The position numbers were made by a program, and so were the translations under genes. A DNA stretch of 64,000 nucleotides. It comes from Ixodes scapularis (lineage: Eukaryota > Arthropoda > Arachnida > Ixodida > Ixodidae). The notes beneath the pieces are model-generated. The model saw only the letters and a list, made by a program, of their open reading frames with translations. It ran no database searches and was not told where the DNA came from. The DNA lies in the NCBI RefSeq assembly GCF_016920785.2, contig NW_024609846.1:85879816-85943815 (forward strand). The letters are read 5' to 3'. Within the stretch, counting starts at the first letter, position 1, and every line of letters begins with the position of its first letter. Shown in pieces: positions 33,064-44,625 of this stretch.

Positions 33064-33098
33064 ATATTTAGATGAATTTTGATAATTCAATCTTCTGA

Positions 33099-34187
33099 TA
33101 TTTCAAACTAAAGTGTGTGGCTTCCAGGGCCCGTTTGCTCAAGCACTAACCGCGGCTAAAGTTAACCGCAGTACCTAGGAGAGGGATTTTGAAATCACGT
33201 GACTGGCTCGGCAGGAATGCAGGGAAACATGGCGGTGCCCCGGTGAGTGAGCGCCGCTCGCTTTGAAACTAATATGTCGTTGTAGCTGCAATATTGGGCG
33301 CGTTAGTCAGCAATGAATGGTGCCAGAGGCTTTCGCTTTGCCTTACCTCATTTAAATCGCAAAGCATGAGCATATGACCTCGCCGCATTTTTTAGATAGT
33401 CTTTCGATTCTGGCCATTCCTAAGCCTAAATGAATGCGATAAATGTTAGCATGGCAATGTCTTTGGAAAGTGGATTGCCTTGACTCAATCGGCCGGGTAT
33501 TAATAGCACACAAAAGCAGACAGCGCCCCAATAGACCATATTAGACCCTTCTCTAAATTTCCCAAGCGCCGAGGTGCATGCTACAAGTGTAGTTACACGC
33601 GTTGCACGTGCTGGCATCTGAAGTAGTAACTGTTCTAAAGCAAAAAGTCTAAAACAAATTTTGTCTTGCACGTGCGTTGGTCAAATATTTATTATGATTA
33701 TTTACTTCGAATCTTTTATAAGAGGAAGGCCAGTGCGCGCGGACCGCAGAATTATACTTCCAGCGTTCTTCTCGATGATTGGGTAATTTAGAAAAAGGTC
33801 TATAGGGATGCTGTTTGCTTTTGTGTGCAATCAATACCCGACCGATAGAGTCAAGACAATCCGCTTTCCAAAGATGTTGCTAAGCCGACAATTACCACAT
33901 TCATTTAGGCTTAGGAATGGCCAGAGTCGAAAGACTATCTAAAAAATGCGGCAAGAGCCTTGCTCATGCTTTGTGATGAAGTGAGGTAAGGCAAAGCGAA
34001 AGCCTCCTGCACCATTCGTTGCTGACTAACACGCCCGGTATTGCAGCTACAACGACATATTAGTTCCAAAGCGTGCGGCGAGTCCGTCCGAGCCAGTCAC
34101 GTGATTTGAAAATCCCTCTCCTAGGTACTGCAACTAACTTCAGCCGCGGTTAGCGCTTCGAGCAAACGGGCCCTGGAGTTTGAAATA
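33099..34187. mobile_element. Large foldback element (about 1.09 kb) with nested core
   Basis: Core arms 33124-33526 and 33808-34176 are inverse complements: CCAGGGCCCGTTTGCTC at the left and GAGCAAACGGGCCCTGG at the right, with shared blocks such as CCTAGGAGAGGGATTTT, TCACGTGACTGGCTCGG and TTTAGATAGTCTTTCGA. The palindrome extends outward through TATTTCAAACT/AGTTTGAAATA, with 14 extra bases on the left. The arms contain a CGGTGCC...ATGGCGG-like block. The centre is another foldback. No transposase. Confidence 0.85.
33527..33807. mobile_element. Smaller foldback nested at the centre of the large one
   Basis: Edges CCAATAGACC and GGTCTATAGG pair. The interior (TTTACTTCGAATCTTT near 33700, then GCGCGCGG and TGATTGGGTAATTTAG) matches the stand-alone element at 43098-43375 in order and orientation. 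Outer-element arms continue on both sides. Confidence 0.7.
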
Positions 34188-36925
34188 ATGAGAGTCGACT
34201 GTAAAACACCATTTTTGCTACCCCAAGTAGCAATTTATTTTAGTGTAATTTGTGGAATCTTTTATTCAGACCGAACACTTCTTTTTCAATAAGCTTGTCG
34301 GCATAAAATTTAGACTATTTTTTATAGCCTAAACGTAGCAAGCGTTCAAAACAAATACAACCTAGTGCATCAGATACACAGAAAACACAATATTAGCAAA
34401 TGCTACTTTTATTGAACACATCTGGAGTTTCTGTTGGATACATACAGCGCTGTGAAGAAGTACACCATTCTTATATGAAAATAAGCTTCCCACCAGTGAA
34501 ATTTCTCAAGTTGGACAGCCTTGTTGTAAGTCAGGCGCGTTAAAGAGAACCCTGCCAAAGTTTTCATACACTCTTACAAAGTTGTTTCATCCGTACAATA
34601 GCGACTTCAAGGTATATGTGTAGAAACTTCCCAAAGTGCAAACATTATGTGAAGAAACTGCATTTCAAAGTTGTCCTCGCAACCCCCCCCCCCCCTTCGG
34701 TAGCTGCTCTACCGGCAACAATGAAAAGAACTATAGAAAGACCGCTGAGGCCACATAACGTAAGACATGGTGTCCAAGATTCGCCATGGACAGCATTCTT
34801 GGTAGTTGGACTTGTTTGTGCTCACTCTTTTACCCAGTCTGTCGATTGACAGCTATTTAGTGTGCATGATAGGAACTATTTGTGCTGTAGACATAAAAAC
34901 ATGTACATGTTGCCCCCCCCCCCCCCCCCCCCCCCCCCCTTTGAATCTGGCAGGCGAGACCACTCGAAAATGTTTGAGAGTAGCTGTGTAGAACTGACAT
35001 GTTCTAACATTCTGATGACACAATTATTCATATTAAAAGGTATGCTTAACCGAAATTCGAAGCTTGCAAAACAACACTGGGGCGGTAGGCGGGACGCTGC
35101 AAAACCCCCAAAACATCACACATACAGCATTATTTTTAACGGATGGCCGTATTTTTGGAAACATGTGGGATTCAACAAGGCCGACGAGACATGTGATGTC
35201 GCGATTCTCATTCCCTCTCCTCTAGGCTTCATCCCCTTAAGCAGATGAACCGAAGCGGGAATGAGAGAAGCGAGGCCGCTTCCCCTCATTCTAAAGTGTA
35301 CCAGGAGAAGTATGATGTCACATTTCTTGTTTGATTGTGCCCTTTCCTTTCCAGGAATACGGCCATTCGTTTGAGATATTAATGTATGAGTGATGTTTCG
35401 GAGTTTGGAGAGCTCCCATTCAAAGCTTCCGCGGCCTTATTTTATGAAATCCAAATTTTGGTCCAGCATCCTTTTAAACAAGCTTTTTCAAATATTAGCA
35501 TAATGAACATACAATTGGACAACTTGCTAACTCACAACAGCATCCTCCCGATGATGCCGTACAAAGGTTCTGTCACACGCACCAACCGAGGGGATTGCTG
35601 CAAGTCCATCCACCCTCAACTTTTAGTCACCTTTGAGACTGAAGAACTGCTGTATGAGGCCCGTCCAGCCACTGCGCACACAAAGAGAAACACGGGAAAT
35701 AACACTCAGTGACGAGCAAAGTCTCTGGGCGGAAAGCCCTCCATGACAAATGAGCACTGTTGGGTTACGGCAACGGCGTAATACACAGGTTCTGCTTCTT
35801 GGATGCCTTCACCGCTGCGGTGGGTGGTCGTAGCTAGTCGTAGCAGATAGTGTCACGTTTGTTGCTCGTACCAAAACACCAAAGCCGTGTAGTATTCTTG
35901 TTGCCGAAGTTCATAAGCCTACGTTCCCGGTCTACACACACTACACAAAACCAGCCACGATCAAAGCTAGCTAACCCCGTTTCTTCTCCGGCGACAAGCC
36001 GCCAGGGCGGTGACACCGCCGCTGAAACTTCTGCCTCGGCTCTTCAAACCAGAGCCCCTCAGTGCACAAGCATGACACTTGCTAGGCTGCTCTGCCTGTA
36101 CCAAGTGACACGCGCCCGCATGTTCCCTCTCATAATTCTTCTGACTGTACGTGCCCCGTATTGTACACGGCCATACTGTGCACATGGCGAAAGTTCCCTT
36201 TTAAAAGTGCTCCACGGTCGGCTTACAATGCTGCGAACACATAGCACATGACCACTATAGGTGACGACACTTGGGACACTTGCCATCCGTCGTTGTGGCG
36301 CAAAGTCGCTTTCTCAGTCGTCCTCACAAGGGGCAAGGAAAGGCAGGCACTGCATGAAAAATCAATACATATTATAACACTGGCTGTGGCAAACTAGTTT
36401 CAAAGATGATACAGTCATGTCTTCTTAATATGGACACCTCCGTACTATAAAAAGATTTTTTTCTATAATGTAAGGTGTTTATATGAGAAAATTAAATTTA
36501 AAACAAAAATTGGATAACAAGCATAACCAAACAAACAGTTTATTCAGCTAAAAGATAATGAGATGTGAGTTTGCTCTATCGCTTTAGAGCCGTTTAACAT
36601 GTAGCACTACTGTCGTTTACAAGAACAGATACCCAGGCTGTAAAGTGATGATCGGCTGAATAGCAAAAGATGTTGCACTGTATGCACAAGCCGGATGTAA
36701 TTGACACTTAGCTGCCGGCAGTTAGGATCCTATAATCTTATGATCGCAGACGGGAATTGCATCTGGTGCCTACGGCTGGAATAATGTCTCGCTTCGTAAT
36801 AGAAAAAGCACAAAAAAAACACAGGATGGAGAAACCAGGTGTCACAAATTCAGGCTTCTCTTCATTTTTTTAAATACTTTTATGATCTTTTTTTTGGACC
36901 ACTTTAAGTGTTGGTACGGTCAAAA
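34188..36925. other. Long region without recognisable genes
   Basis: C-runs occur at 34683-34695 and 34912-34940. Several 100-130-codon frames (34862, 35386, 35850 on +) show no domain and cross low-complexity sequence. 35860-36290 is comparatively CpG-rich. Confidence 0.4.
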
Positions 36926-37800
36926 AGGGGGAGTGTGGTGCCACTTTTAATCTCAGTTCGTCCCGTCGTAGTTCCTTTCTAAGTCCCCAACGAATTTGCT
37001 CGTTTGCGGAATGGGTTTTTGTTAATGGGCGACGTAGATCATCCCAGGTCACAGTTTGTGGCTTTGACCTCGCGGACGGAGGGGTGCGTATGCTGGCTCG
37101 CGTATGGTGCCGATTTGACGTGCAGGGGCGCCGCCGGGATACAAAGATGTTTACGCTGGCTAGCGCGCTTTTTGAAGGCGGCGGCTTTGCTCAGTCTGCC
37201 GCCTGTCGTGTTCTATGTATCGGCGATAATTGATGTTTTTGGACTCGTACGGGGGAATGGATGGGCACATATGTTTGGTTGTCTGAAAAATGTAATAGGT
37301 TTTGCCATTTGGGTCATTGCTGTGTAGCTTTGTTTTTCTTGAAAGTTGACCGACCCGAAAGGCGGGGAAACGGGAGGTTGGTCGGTAGACGAGCCTATAG
37401 AAGGGGGTTCGGGAACAAAGAAGGTAGTCCAGCCCCAGAGCTGGCCGGGTCGCTACTCAACGCGGTTACTCCCTGCAGATGAGTCTTGGAACGTGTAATT
37501 TTTGGCTTCTGCCCTGCCTGTCGGACAAGTGTTTGAGTTTGTTGTGCTGAAGCGTGTGTGGCTGTGTGGTGCGCGGTGTCGACCTCATCAAGCCTCTAAT
37601 TGGACCGCTAAACTTCGAGACGCCGTTCTTCGGCCGACAACTCCAGACGACGGACTGCTCTGGACTCGGCACCTACCGGAAAGCTAAGCCTGGTTTTCTA
37701 GGACTTGTCTACTGCATTCTCTGGCTCTGAAGTACGAATTGTTGAATGTTGGGAAGATTTTTACACAGTGCTACTTTCCAATGAAACTAATGTGCTGGTG
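36926..37800 (+). repeat. Polypurine tract plus LTR-like segment (possible solo or 3' LTR)
   Basis: AAAAAGGGGGAG at 36927-36938 is immediately followed by TGTGGTGCCACTTTTAATCT, resembling a PPT and LTR start. The following 700-850 bases are CpG-rich and contain no protein domain. No second LTR, PBS or pol was found nearby, and the right boundary is not determined. Confidence 0.3.
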
Positions 37801-37874
37801 TCTCCGGCGAAGAATTCCCTCAGGGCTACATGCAATGCACAACCCAGTTTGTAGCCCGTTGTGACTGAAAGCTT

Positions 37875-38285
37875 TCACACTGGGGAAACGTTGTTGTCAC
37901 AAACGCAGTCAAAGAATGCGATAGGATTGAGGGAACAGGGGGATTGTCCAAGTTGACTGACTGCATGAGCATATGTTTCTATCGCCACCGTGTTCCCTCC
38001 ACGCAGGCGACGGAGAAAACGATATAGAGACTCCTCGCGCTTGCCAATGCCAAGTTTCTCTAAAACGTCGAAATACGAGACACCCAGCAGCGAAGTGTCG
38101 ATATTGCCGGAGAGAGCGGCGGGACAACGATCAGCGCAGGATCGCGGCTTCGCCACTCTTATGCGACGGTGTCTTCGGTTTCCGCTCTCTGCAGCTTCCA
38201 CCGGGACGCTAGCCGTGCCTAATTGTGCTAGCTTTGAGCACCACAGTTCATAGGGTTCACAGCGCCCGAGCGAAAGCTCGCGCAA
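37875..38285 (-). other. 136-codon open frame of unknown nature
   Basis: The minus frame from ATG 38285 includes SYFDVLEKLGIGKREESLYR and ends FDCVCDNNVSPV. I do not recognise it. The middle looks protein-like (mixed hydrophobic and charged), and CCGGTTGTGTGAATCGGGC just upstream of it on the other side (about 38335) is reminiscent of a transposon end. It could be the first exon of a DNA transposase or a chance frame. Confidence 0.2.
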
Positions 38286-39185
38286 AAGAACCGGCGAGCA
38301 GTCGAGTCGTTTCCAATCGACGGGTGGCTAAACGCCGGTTGTGTGAATCGGGCTTAACGCCTGAGCCGGCTTGCTCAAAGCAAATCTAACGTTATTGAAT
38401 GTCATGTAATAAAAATCTGAGACGTGCTACATTCTATACAAACTTGATAAAAAAAATCACTCACCTTCGGCTGCTACGTCCGCCGTACCGCTTCAAGGCA
38501 GAAGCAACATGGCGCTCGACGTTTTGGGGTGTTGGGCTGGGGTGTTTTCAGTGTTGCTTACACGCCTAGTCGTGTAAACCGAAACCGAAACACCAATTTT
38601 TACTACCCTAAGTAATTTTTTGACGATTTATCACTAGCAGAGCGTGTAAAAATATGCTAACGAGTGAAAATGGGGTGTAAACAGGCGAAATATTACATTT
38701 TCGCTACCAGTGTACGTTGCGAGTCTTTTGGTCGTATTCTAGCTTCATCTACAGCAATAAGAGTAACGTCAGACTGTCAACTTTGACGGTGTTGGTTTAA
38801 CGAACACGATTGCTCTCAACTTCTACCGCCCTTAATACACATACAATCGAGATTGTCGTTCACATTTGGTAATCCGAGTTACGCCGTCACGACTAGGAAC
38901 CATAGAGTCCCTGTCACACTGCTCATACTTCATACTAAAGACAAGGTACCCGCTGCAGACAGTATGACAGAGGGATCTGCAGACAGGCCTCAAACGTCCT
39001 GAAATGATTTCTATATATGCATGCTTCTAACACATCTGCAGAGAATTTATCTATGACCAGTGTGACAGTGCCGTCAAACAAGAACACTCCATTAAAGAAT
39101 TTTAGCAGACCGTTCTTGAACAGCCGATATGGTAAGATTAGCCCTACTGTACAAACTGGGTATGCACTACCGCAGTTCACTCGCA

Positions 39186-39440
39186 CATGCGCAGTGAGTA
39201 CCGGAGGGCCCATCGTACAGTATTGGATGTTAAAAAACGGTTCCCTGAAACTCTCTTTGAGAGAGTTTTATGGAATGGTTTTTGCACATTCGATACCGTA
39301 CGATAGGCCCTCTGGTACGAACTGCGCATGCGCTATCGCAGAAGACTCACACATGCGCAGTTCGTACCGGATAGCCCATCGTACAGTATCGAATGTGCAA
39401 AATCGGTTCCATTAGAACTCTCTATTGACAGAGTTTGCAG
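39186..39440. repeat. Three alternating inverted units around GCGCATGCGC
   Basis: A unit of about 75-85 bases appears as +, - and + (39186-39254, 39255-39335, 39345-39430). Each contains GCGCAGT..GTACC, CCCATCGTACAGTAT and a GAACTCTCT-like end. The junction holds the palindromic GCGCATGCGC. Confidence 0.75.
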
Positions 39441-39647
39441 ACACTATACTTTGTACCATGTATTAGCGATATTATCCATCCCTTGCACCCTCCTCCGGAC
39501 GCCCATGGTAAAACACCTTGTGATTCAGTCTTATCTAGTACAAGTACTGAACTTCAGCTTTGCGCAAATTGTACATACTTTTTTATTAATTAAGCTACTT
39601 TTTAGGGCATTTCTCACGCTATTTGAGTTCATGTAAAACGAAATATT

Positions 39648-39800
39648 GATGTGAGCTTTTTTCCGGCTGTATGAAAACTCCGGTGAGCTTTTGCCTGGTG
39701 AGCTTGTGCCGGTGAGCTTTTTTCCGGCTCTATGAAAACTCCTGTGAGCTTTTGCCTGGTGAGCTTGTGTCGGTGATCTTTTTCCCGATGAGCCTTTGTT
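39648..39800 (+). repeat. Tandem repeat, unit about 61 bp
   Basis: GTGAGCTTTTTTCCGGCT, TATGAAAACTCC and TTTTGCCTGGTGAGCTTGTG recur twice with a partial third copy. Sub-repeats of GGTGAGCTT lie within each unit. Confidence 0.85.
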
Positions 39801-40356
39801 AGGAGTTTTCCTTGTACAGTCTGCCTTTTGTTTTACAAAACGCACACACCCTGCGGAAAGACATTCACTTGAGTTACCTCGTAGGGCATCCTTATCAAAC
39901 TGCGGCCGTCCTAGGAGCCAGCACCGTGGATATCTTTATCTTATGCAAACTTTGAGAGTTTCTGAGGGTCTATATTGAGATAACGACACGACTTCGTAAG
40001 CGCAGTTCAAACAATGCGTCACACTGCCGGCTCGAACGCTCTGATATTACGGGCATCGAGAGAGCGTGACCGGTCTGCTAAATCTCCCAGAATCTTTCAA
40101 AAAGCAAACCAAAAACAAATTTTTACAAAAAAAAATGGGTCGCTGGATACGTTGATGTAGTCTCCATTGTGTGAATGTTGCGCTCGGTAGATATCAGACT
40201 AAAATATAACCGTCATGATCAGAATCACAATTAATTAAGGTCTGTTAATTAACTTCTCAATGATTGATTTTACCGGTTATATGGAAATTGCGGTGGTGAC
40301 GGGAATTACTGTTAGAGGCCGGTGTATTGAAGCAGATTATGTGAAAAGGTAATTTT
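39801..40356. other. Spacer without recognisable features
   Basis: Nothing identified apart from an A-run near 40126. Confidence 0.45.
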
Positions 40357-40938
40357 TTTTAGAGCGCAGCTCTTAGGCGCTCGTTTCCGGCTTGAGCGGC
40401 GTCTCCGTCGGCGTCGGCGTCGGCTTAACCGCGCGTTGCATTCTGGAACGTTCCCATAATGACGTTAGATGCGACGTCACGTGTGACGTAAAGAGGTTCA
40501 CAAACGACGTCACAAGGGTCGTGGGTGACTTCATTCTCGCGACATCACACGGCGCCTTAATTTAGCGGGGAAATACTTCCGCTAAATTCCGAGGTCCTCC
40601 CGAGGTCCTCCCGAGGTCCTCCCGAGGTCCTCTCCCCCTCGGGAGGACCTCGGGAGGACCTCGGGTTCCTTCGGGAGGACCTCGAGAGGACCTCGGGTAC
40701 CTTCAGTGACCTCGGGGAGGGGGGGGGGGTTAACGTGACCCCCCCCCCTCCCCCGAAGTCAATGACACCCTTCCCCCCAAGGTCACGTGACACTCCCCCC
40801 CCCCCCCCCCCCCCCCCGGCCCGAGGTCCGGTGACCCCCTCCCCGAGTCACGTAACCCCCCCCCCCCCCCCCCCAGTCGCATGACCCCCCCCCCCCCTCA
40901 GTACCCTTCCCTACTCCACCTCAAGAGCTGCGCTCCAA
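40357..40938. mobile_element. GC-skewed element with inverted ends and GAGGTCCTCCC repeats
   Basis: GAGCGCAGCTCTTA near 40361 and AAGAGCTGCGCTC near 40924 are inverse complements and bound the segment. Inside are four direct GAGGTCCTCCC units (40590-40633) followed by several inverse GGGAGGACCTC units (40639-40700), then long C-runs at 40741-40747, 40796-40817 and 40857-40874. No coding capacity. Confidence 0.6.
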
Positions 40939-41084
40939 TCGGCGTTACAGGGAGTTGTAAATGGCTTTCATTTTTTTTAGATAATTATAAATCTATCTCG
41001 TATTCATTTTTCGTTTGATCAAAGATTATGCACAAAAAAAGAGCCACAAGCTAGGCCCACAATGACACTGAGTGTTTTATATCA

Positions 41085-41625
41085 ACAATATAGAATCCCT
41101 GGAAACAATGTGATATTAACAAAATTGAATTAGTCCAAAAGAAAGCAGTACGTTTTATTTTCCGTCGATACGACAGATATTTTTCCCTATCCTCTAACCT
41201 TTCTGCTCTAAGCTTAAGTCCTCTTTCCAACAGACGTCACACTGAGAGCCTTAAAGTCCTTTATGGTCTGGTTCATTTGCCACGTCTCACCTCATTGGAC
41301 GCATACATAAGGTTTCACATAGAGCCATCAACAAGGAGCCACCATGATCTAAACATTTCACCATTTTATGCACGCACTGACATGTTCAAATACAGTTTTT
41401 TTCCCTAGATCAATTGAACATTGGAATCTACTACCCGGTAACATCCGTTCATTACCTCCAGACGACGTTCTGTGTGCGGTTGACAGCGGTTAATCCTGTT
41501 TTACGATGTTTTGATTTTTCTGTCTTATTCAATTTTGAATTCTGTGAACTGTGATTTTTCTCCCCACTCCTGCAATAGCTCCAACGGGGCTGCAGTATGT
41601 AAAAATAAATAAATAAATAAATATA
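41085..41625 (+). pseudogene. CR1-like LINE 3' end with (AAAT)n tail, 5'-truncated
   Basis: The + translation gives KIELVQKKAVRFIFRRYDRY, then RHTESLKVLYGLVHLPRL and RSIEHWNLLPGNIRSLP, the conserved C-terminal region after the RT in CR1-type LINEs. It ends near 41490. The 3' UTR follows and finishes in AAAAATAAATAAATAAATAA at 41601-41622, a microsatellite tail typical of this group. 5' truncation is usual for LINE copies. The fragment belongs to the same broad group as the one at 18.5 kb but is not obviously the same copy. Confidence 0.8.
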
Positions 41626-42547
41626 TATGTATGTCGTTTTTGGAGCACACAGTCCCAAAATCATTAACAGTGCAGCTCTTTCGTTCAGTGAAACCGTATG
41701 TGAAACGTAACGTGTTATAGTAAATCGTAAAACTGGCGCAATCGCGTAAACTACGATGATGATTGTATTGTATTGTATCGTATTCTGGCGGCGTAATCTT
41801 TTTGAAACGAGATTGCGCCGCAGAAACGAGAAATTGCGTTTGACCGGCGGCGCCGTCTTGTGGTAAACATCTGAAACAGTCTGCGAGGCCGGAATTTAAA
41901 GACCACTGAAGATAGATAGATTTCACACTGTTTGAAGAACCACCAAGATATAAATGATGCGTCTCTGTCTTCTCGAACTTGTGCGATCGCTGACGTTCTG
42001 TGTTGGCGAACAAAATCATTTCGCCTGCTCACGGTCGCCCCGGCGGCTAGCATGCACAGTCTGGATCACGAAAATGTAGTCGCACGCGTAGTTTATAGCA
42101 TTCACGATTGCTTGTCATCGCTAGCAGTCGTCGAAATGATTCAGTACGACCTCTCACATGAAGCAAACAGTAGCAGGCGTACAGATCACCTTCCTCAGCC
42201 CCAAGCATAAGGCTCGGCTGAGTCGGTGGAGTCAGTCGCCAAAGCGACCGTGCGCCATCTTGTCTATTCCTGGAGTTGCCGATAATCCTGTCTGCCTTGC
42301 AGTGTCCAGCGACCGGAGTGAGGGAAACGAAAGAGGAACGTGCCCAAGGTCCCCCAACGACTCCCGCGCGCCTGCGCAGTGGCGCCAGCTAGGCGCTTGA
42401 GGACGAACCGTTCGCGTCGAAACCTCTCACTGAAACTCCCTACTGCAGACGTTTGCAGGCACGGCCTCTGGGCGTCGCCATTTTGCTACTGCTATGAGTA
42501 GGTCGTGGCCTCAGCAATGCTTGACTAACCCCAAGCTACGTCACCTA
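41626..42547. other. Spacer; CpG-rich from about 42200
   Basis: No gene recognised. The minus frames at 41525-42053 show no domain. 42200-42430 has CpG-rich, promoter-like composition with GCGCCTGCGCAGTGGCGCC, but no transcript can be inferred. Confidence 0.35.
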
Positions 42548-42733
42548 TACTTCATCTCACGTTAGTATCGACTATTGTTGGCCGCGCGTGTTAAAAGCGC
42601 GAGATAGTTGCTTCGAATGAAGCCTCGACGGCTGCACGAGCAATCGTGCAGCGAGTGCTCCAGTCAAGGCAGTCAAGGCTAGCCGCTCGCGCTAGCACAG
42701 CATTCGCGGTTAGTCCATGCTAAGGTGAGACGT
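42548..42733. mobile_element. Foldback MITE, family of 62481-62670, inverted copy
   Basis: The left end TACTTCATCTCACGTTAG and right end CTAAGGTGAGAC pair. The interior (GCTGCACGAGCAATCGTGCA, GCTAGCCGCTCGCGC) matches the element at 62481-62670 read on the other strand. Confidence 0.75.
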
Positions 42734-43097
42734 TGGGGGTCCGCGAAGTTTTGCGAATTGAAAGAAAACGCTTGCCTTTATCCTTGAAATTACACCGGAA
42801 CGAAGACGTTTCTTGGTCAATAGCGTTGCGTCTGAGTGTACTTGGGTCCCAGTAGTGCCAGTAAACTCGTGTAAAGGGAAAAACATTACACTTGAAAATT
42901 CTTGCACCTATCTTTTAAAATAGGAAATATAGGCAATTGCAAGCATGGCACCCCGACTTCTGTCCCATGCGTGCAAGCACGTGTAGCGTGCGCGTGAACC
43001 ACGGTGGAAGAAATACGTGAACACAGCTTCGACAAGCTTGTAATTCCACGGGCTTTCCACACGAGCAGAAACATGGCGGCGGCCAGTCGCCTTACTT
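42734..43097. other. Spacer without recognisable features
   Basis: Contains a possible ATGGCGGCGG at 43074. Nothing else seen. Confidence 0.4.
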
Positions 43098-43375
43098 GCA
43101 ATGGACCTATTGCTAAATTACCCACGCATCAAAGAGAATGCAGGGGTTGGTGTTTCACGCGCCGCACGTGCTGGCCTCAGCAAGAGAGGCTATGGCAATA
43201 GCAACTTTTGTGAAGCCCGGAACAAATTGCATCTTGGACGCGCGTTCGTCAACGCTTTATTTTGGGTATTTACTTCGAATCTTTCATACGGGGAAGGCGT
43301 GCGCGTGTGGCGCTTGGAACACCAATCCCTGCATTCTCCTTGATGATTGGGTAATTTAGCAATAGGTCTATTGCT
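43098..43375. mobile_element. Foldback MITE (278 bp), stand-alone copy of the nested core at 33527
   Basis: GCAATGGACCTATTGCTAAA at the left pairs with the right end GGGTAATTTAGCAATAGGTC onward. The interior TATTTACTTCGAATCTTTCA matches 33697 onward. Confidence 0.78.
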
Positions 43376-44430
43376 ATAGGCAGCACTCTATCCAATTGAA
43401 AGATCATTAAGAGGGACTATATTGCAAATAAACTTATTTTTCGCGGGCTCAGTATTTCGCTATTTATGTCAAAACTAAAGTTTTGGACTAATTCGTGGGT
43501 TCTAATTTCTGCGACGCGGTGGAATCTCAATATAGATTTCTACGTGCTTATATTTTACCGGAATCGTTCGCGGGACCTTTTTTTCGCGAATTGTAGGCGC
43601 GAATGCAAACCGTACCTTTGACTGTCCCAAGGCATTGTTGCAGCCGGTATTTGTGGCGAGATGTTTTGGTGGCGCCCTCTTATGGTTCCCTCTCGTGACG
43701 TCAGTACCTTGCGAACAAGTTCGATGGTGTTTGTAAATAGCGCAGTGGAAGCTTTAAATCATTGCGCTCTGAAATCAACGCAGCCAAAACAGCCCAAATT
43801 GAAGTTCTTTCATTCCTCTTATTTCCGTCGAAGAGAAATCCTTTGCAGACGTCATTGACAGCATTCCACGAGTCACCGGAAAATCCGTGGTTCAAATGCC
43901 GCGTGCCACGTTTTCTCCTTGAACTCATTGCCTCGCGGCATTCGAAGTACGGATCTCGGGTGACTCGCGTTCGAATCTGTATGCAGGCTGTCTTTTGTAC
44001 GATATATGGTCATACCCTGGCTTTACTGTTTCACCAATTTACAACGCCAACGAAGCGGGCTGCAGTGAACAGACGTATAAGTGGTGTGTTATATTGTTAC
44101 CAACACAGGTACCGATAGCGTAACCAAAGGGTTATCTCAACAGCGGCGGCGATCTCAAAGAAGACGTCAAACCTAGTAGCGCGGTTTCCACATCTGCGCG
44201 GCAACATAGACGACGTTTAGAGCTACATTACCGCGATTCGGTTTCATAAATTACCTCCGTCGATGCCAGTGATCGACTACCTTGTCTCATTTTCTCGAAT
44301 ATAGCGGAAGAGAAGAGAAACGTACCAGAGTAAAAACAGAGTCCAAAAGCATTTATTAAAACTCTTTTAATGAGCTACTATGTCCCAACCCAAAATGCCC
44401 CCCGCGTCGGCAAGGTAAGAAAAGGTCCCT
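43376..44430. other. Spacer without recognisable genes
   Basis: The 118-codon + frame at 43762 has no domain. No repeat structure noticed. Confidence 0.4.
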
Positions 44431-44625
44431 ATACTTACCAGGCACGGGGCTCCGGAGAGCCAAGATCGGGGAAGCACTGGAGAAGTCGCCGATACACGTC
44501 CCATCTTTTTCGCGGTCATCGGACGAGTCCCTTTTCCGAAAGCGGGAAAACAAGAGGCGAAATCTCTCGCCTGTCAGCAGTAATTCGCATCCGAGTGGGG
44601 GAACGGAAACAGGTCCCCCCGTGAG
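44431..44625. other. Perfect complement of the 5' splice site: minus-strand donor or U1-like sequence
   Basis: ATACTTACCAGGCACGGGGC starts at 44431. On the minus strand this is CCTGGTAAGTAT, an ideal splice donor following an open frame that runs from a TAA near 44646 to the junction. On the + strand ATACTTACC equals the 5' end of U1 snRNA, and hairpins occur at 44533-44551 (TTTTCCGAAAGCGGGAAAA) and 44596-44620 (GGGGGAAC...GTCCCCCC). The canonical Sm site and the U1A loop were not found, and the length would be about 190 rather than 164. Confidence 0.2.
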
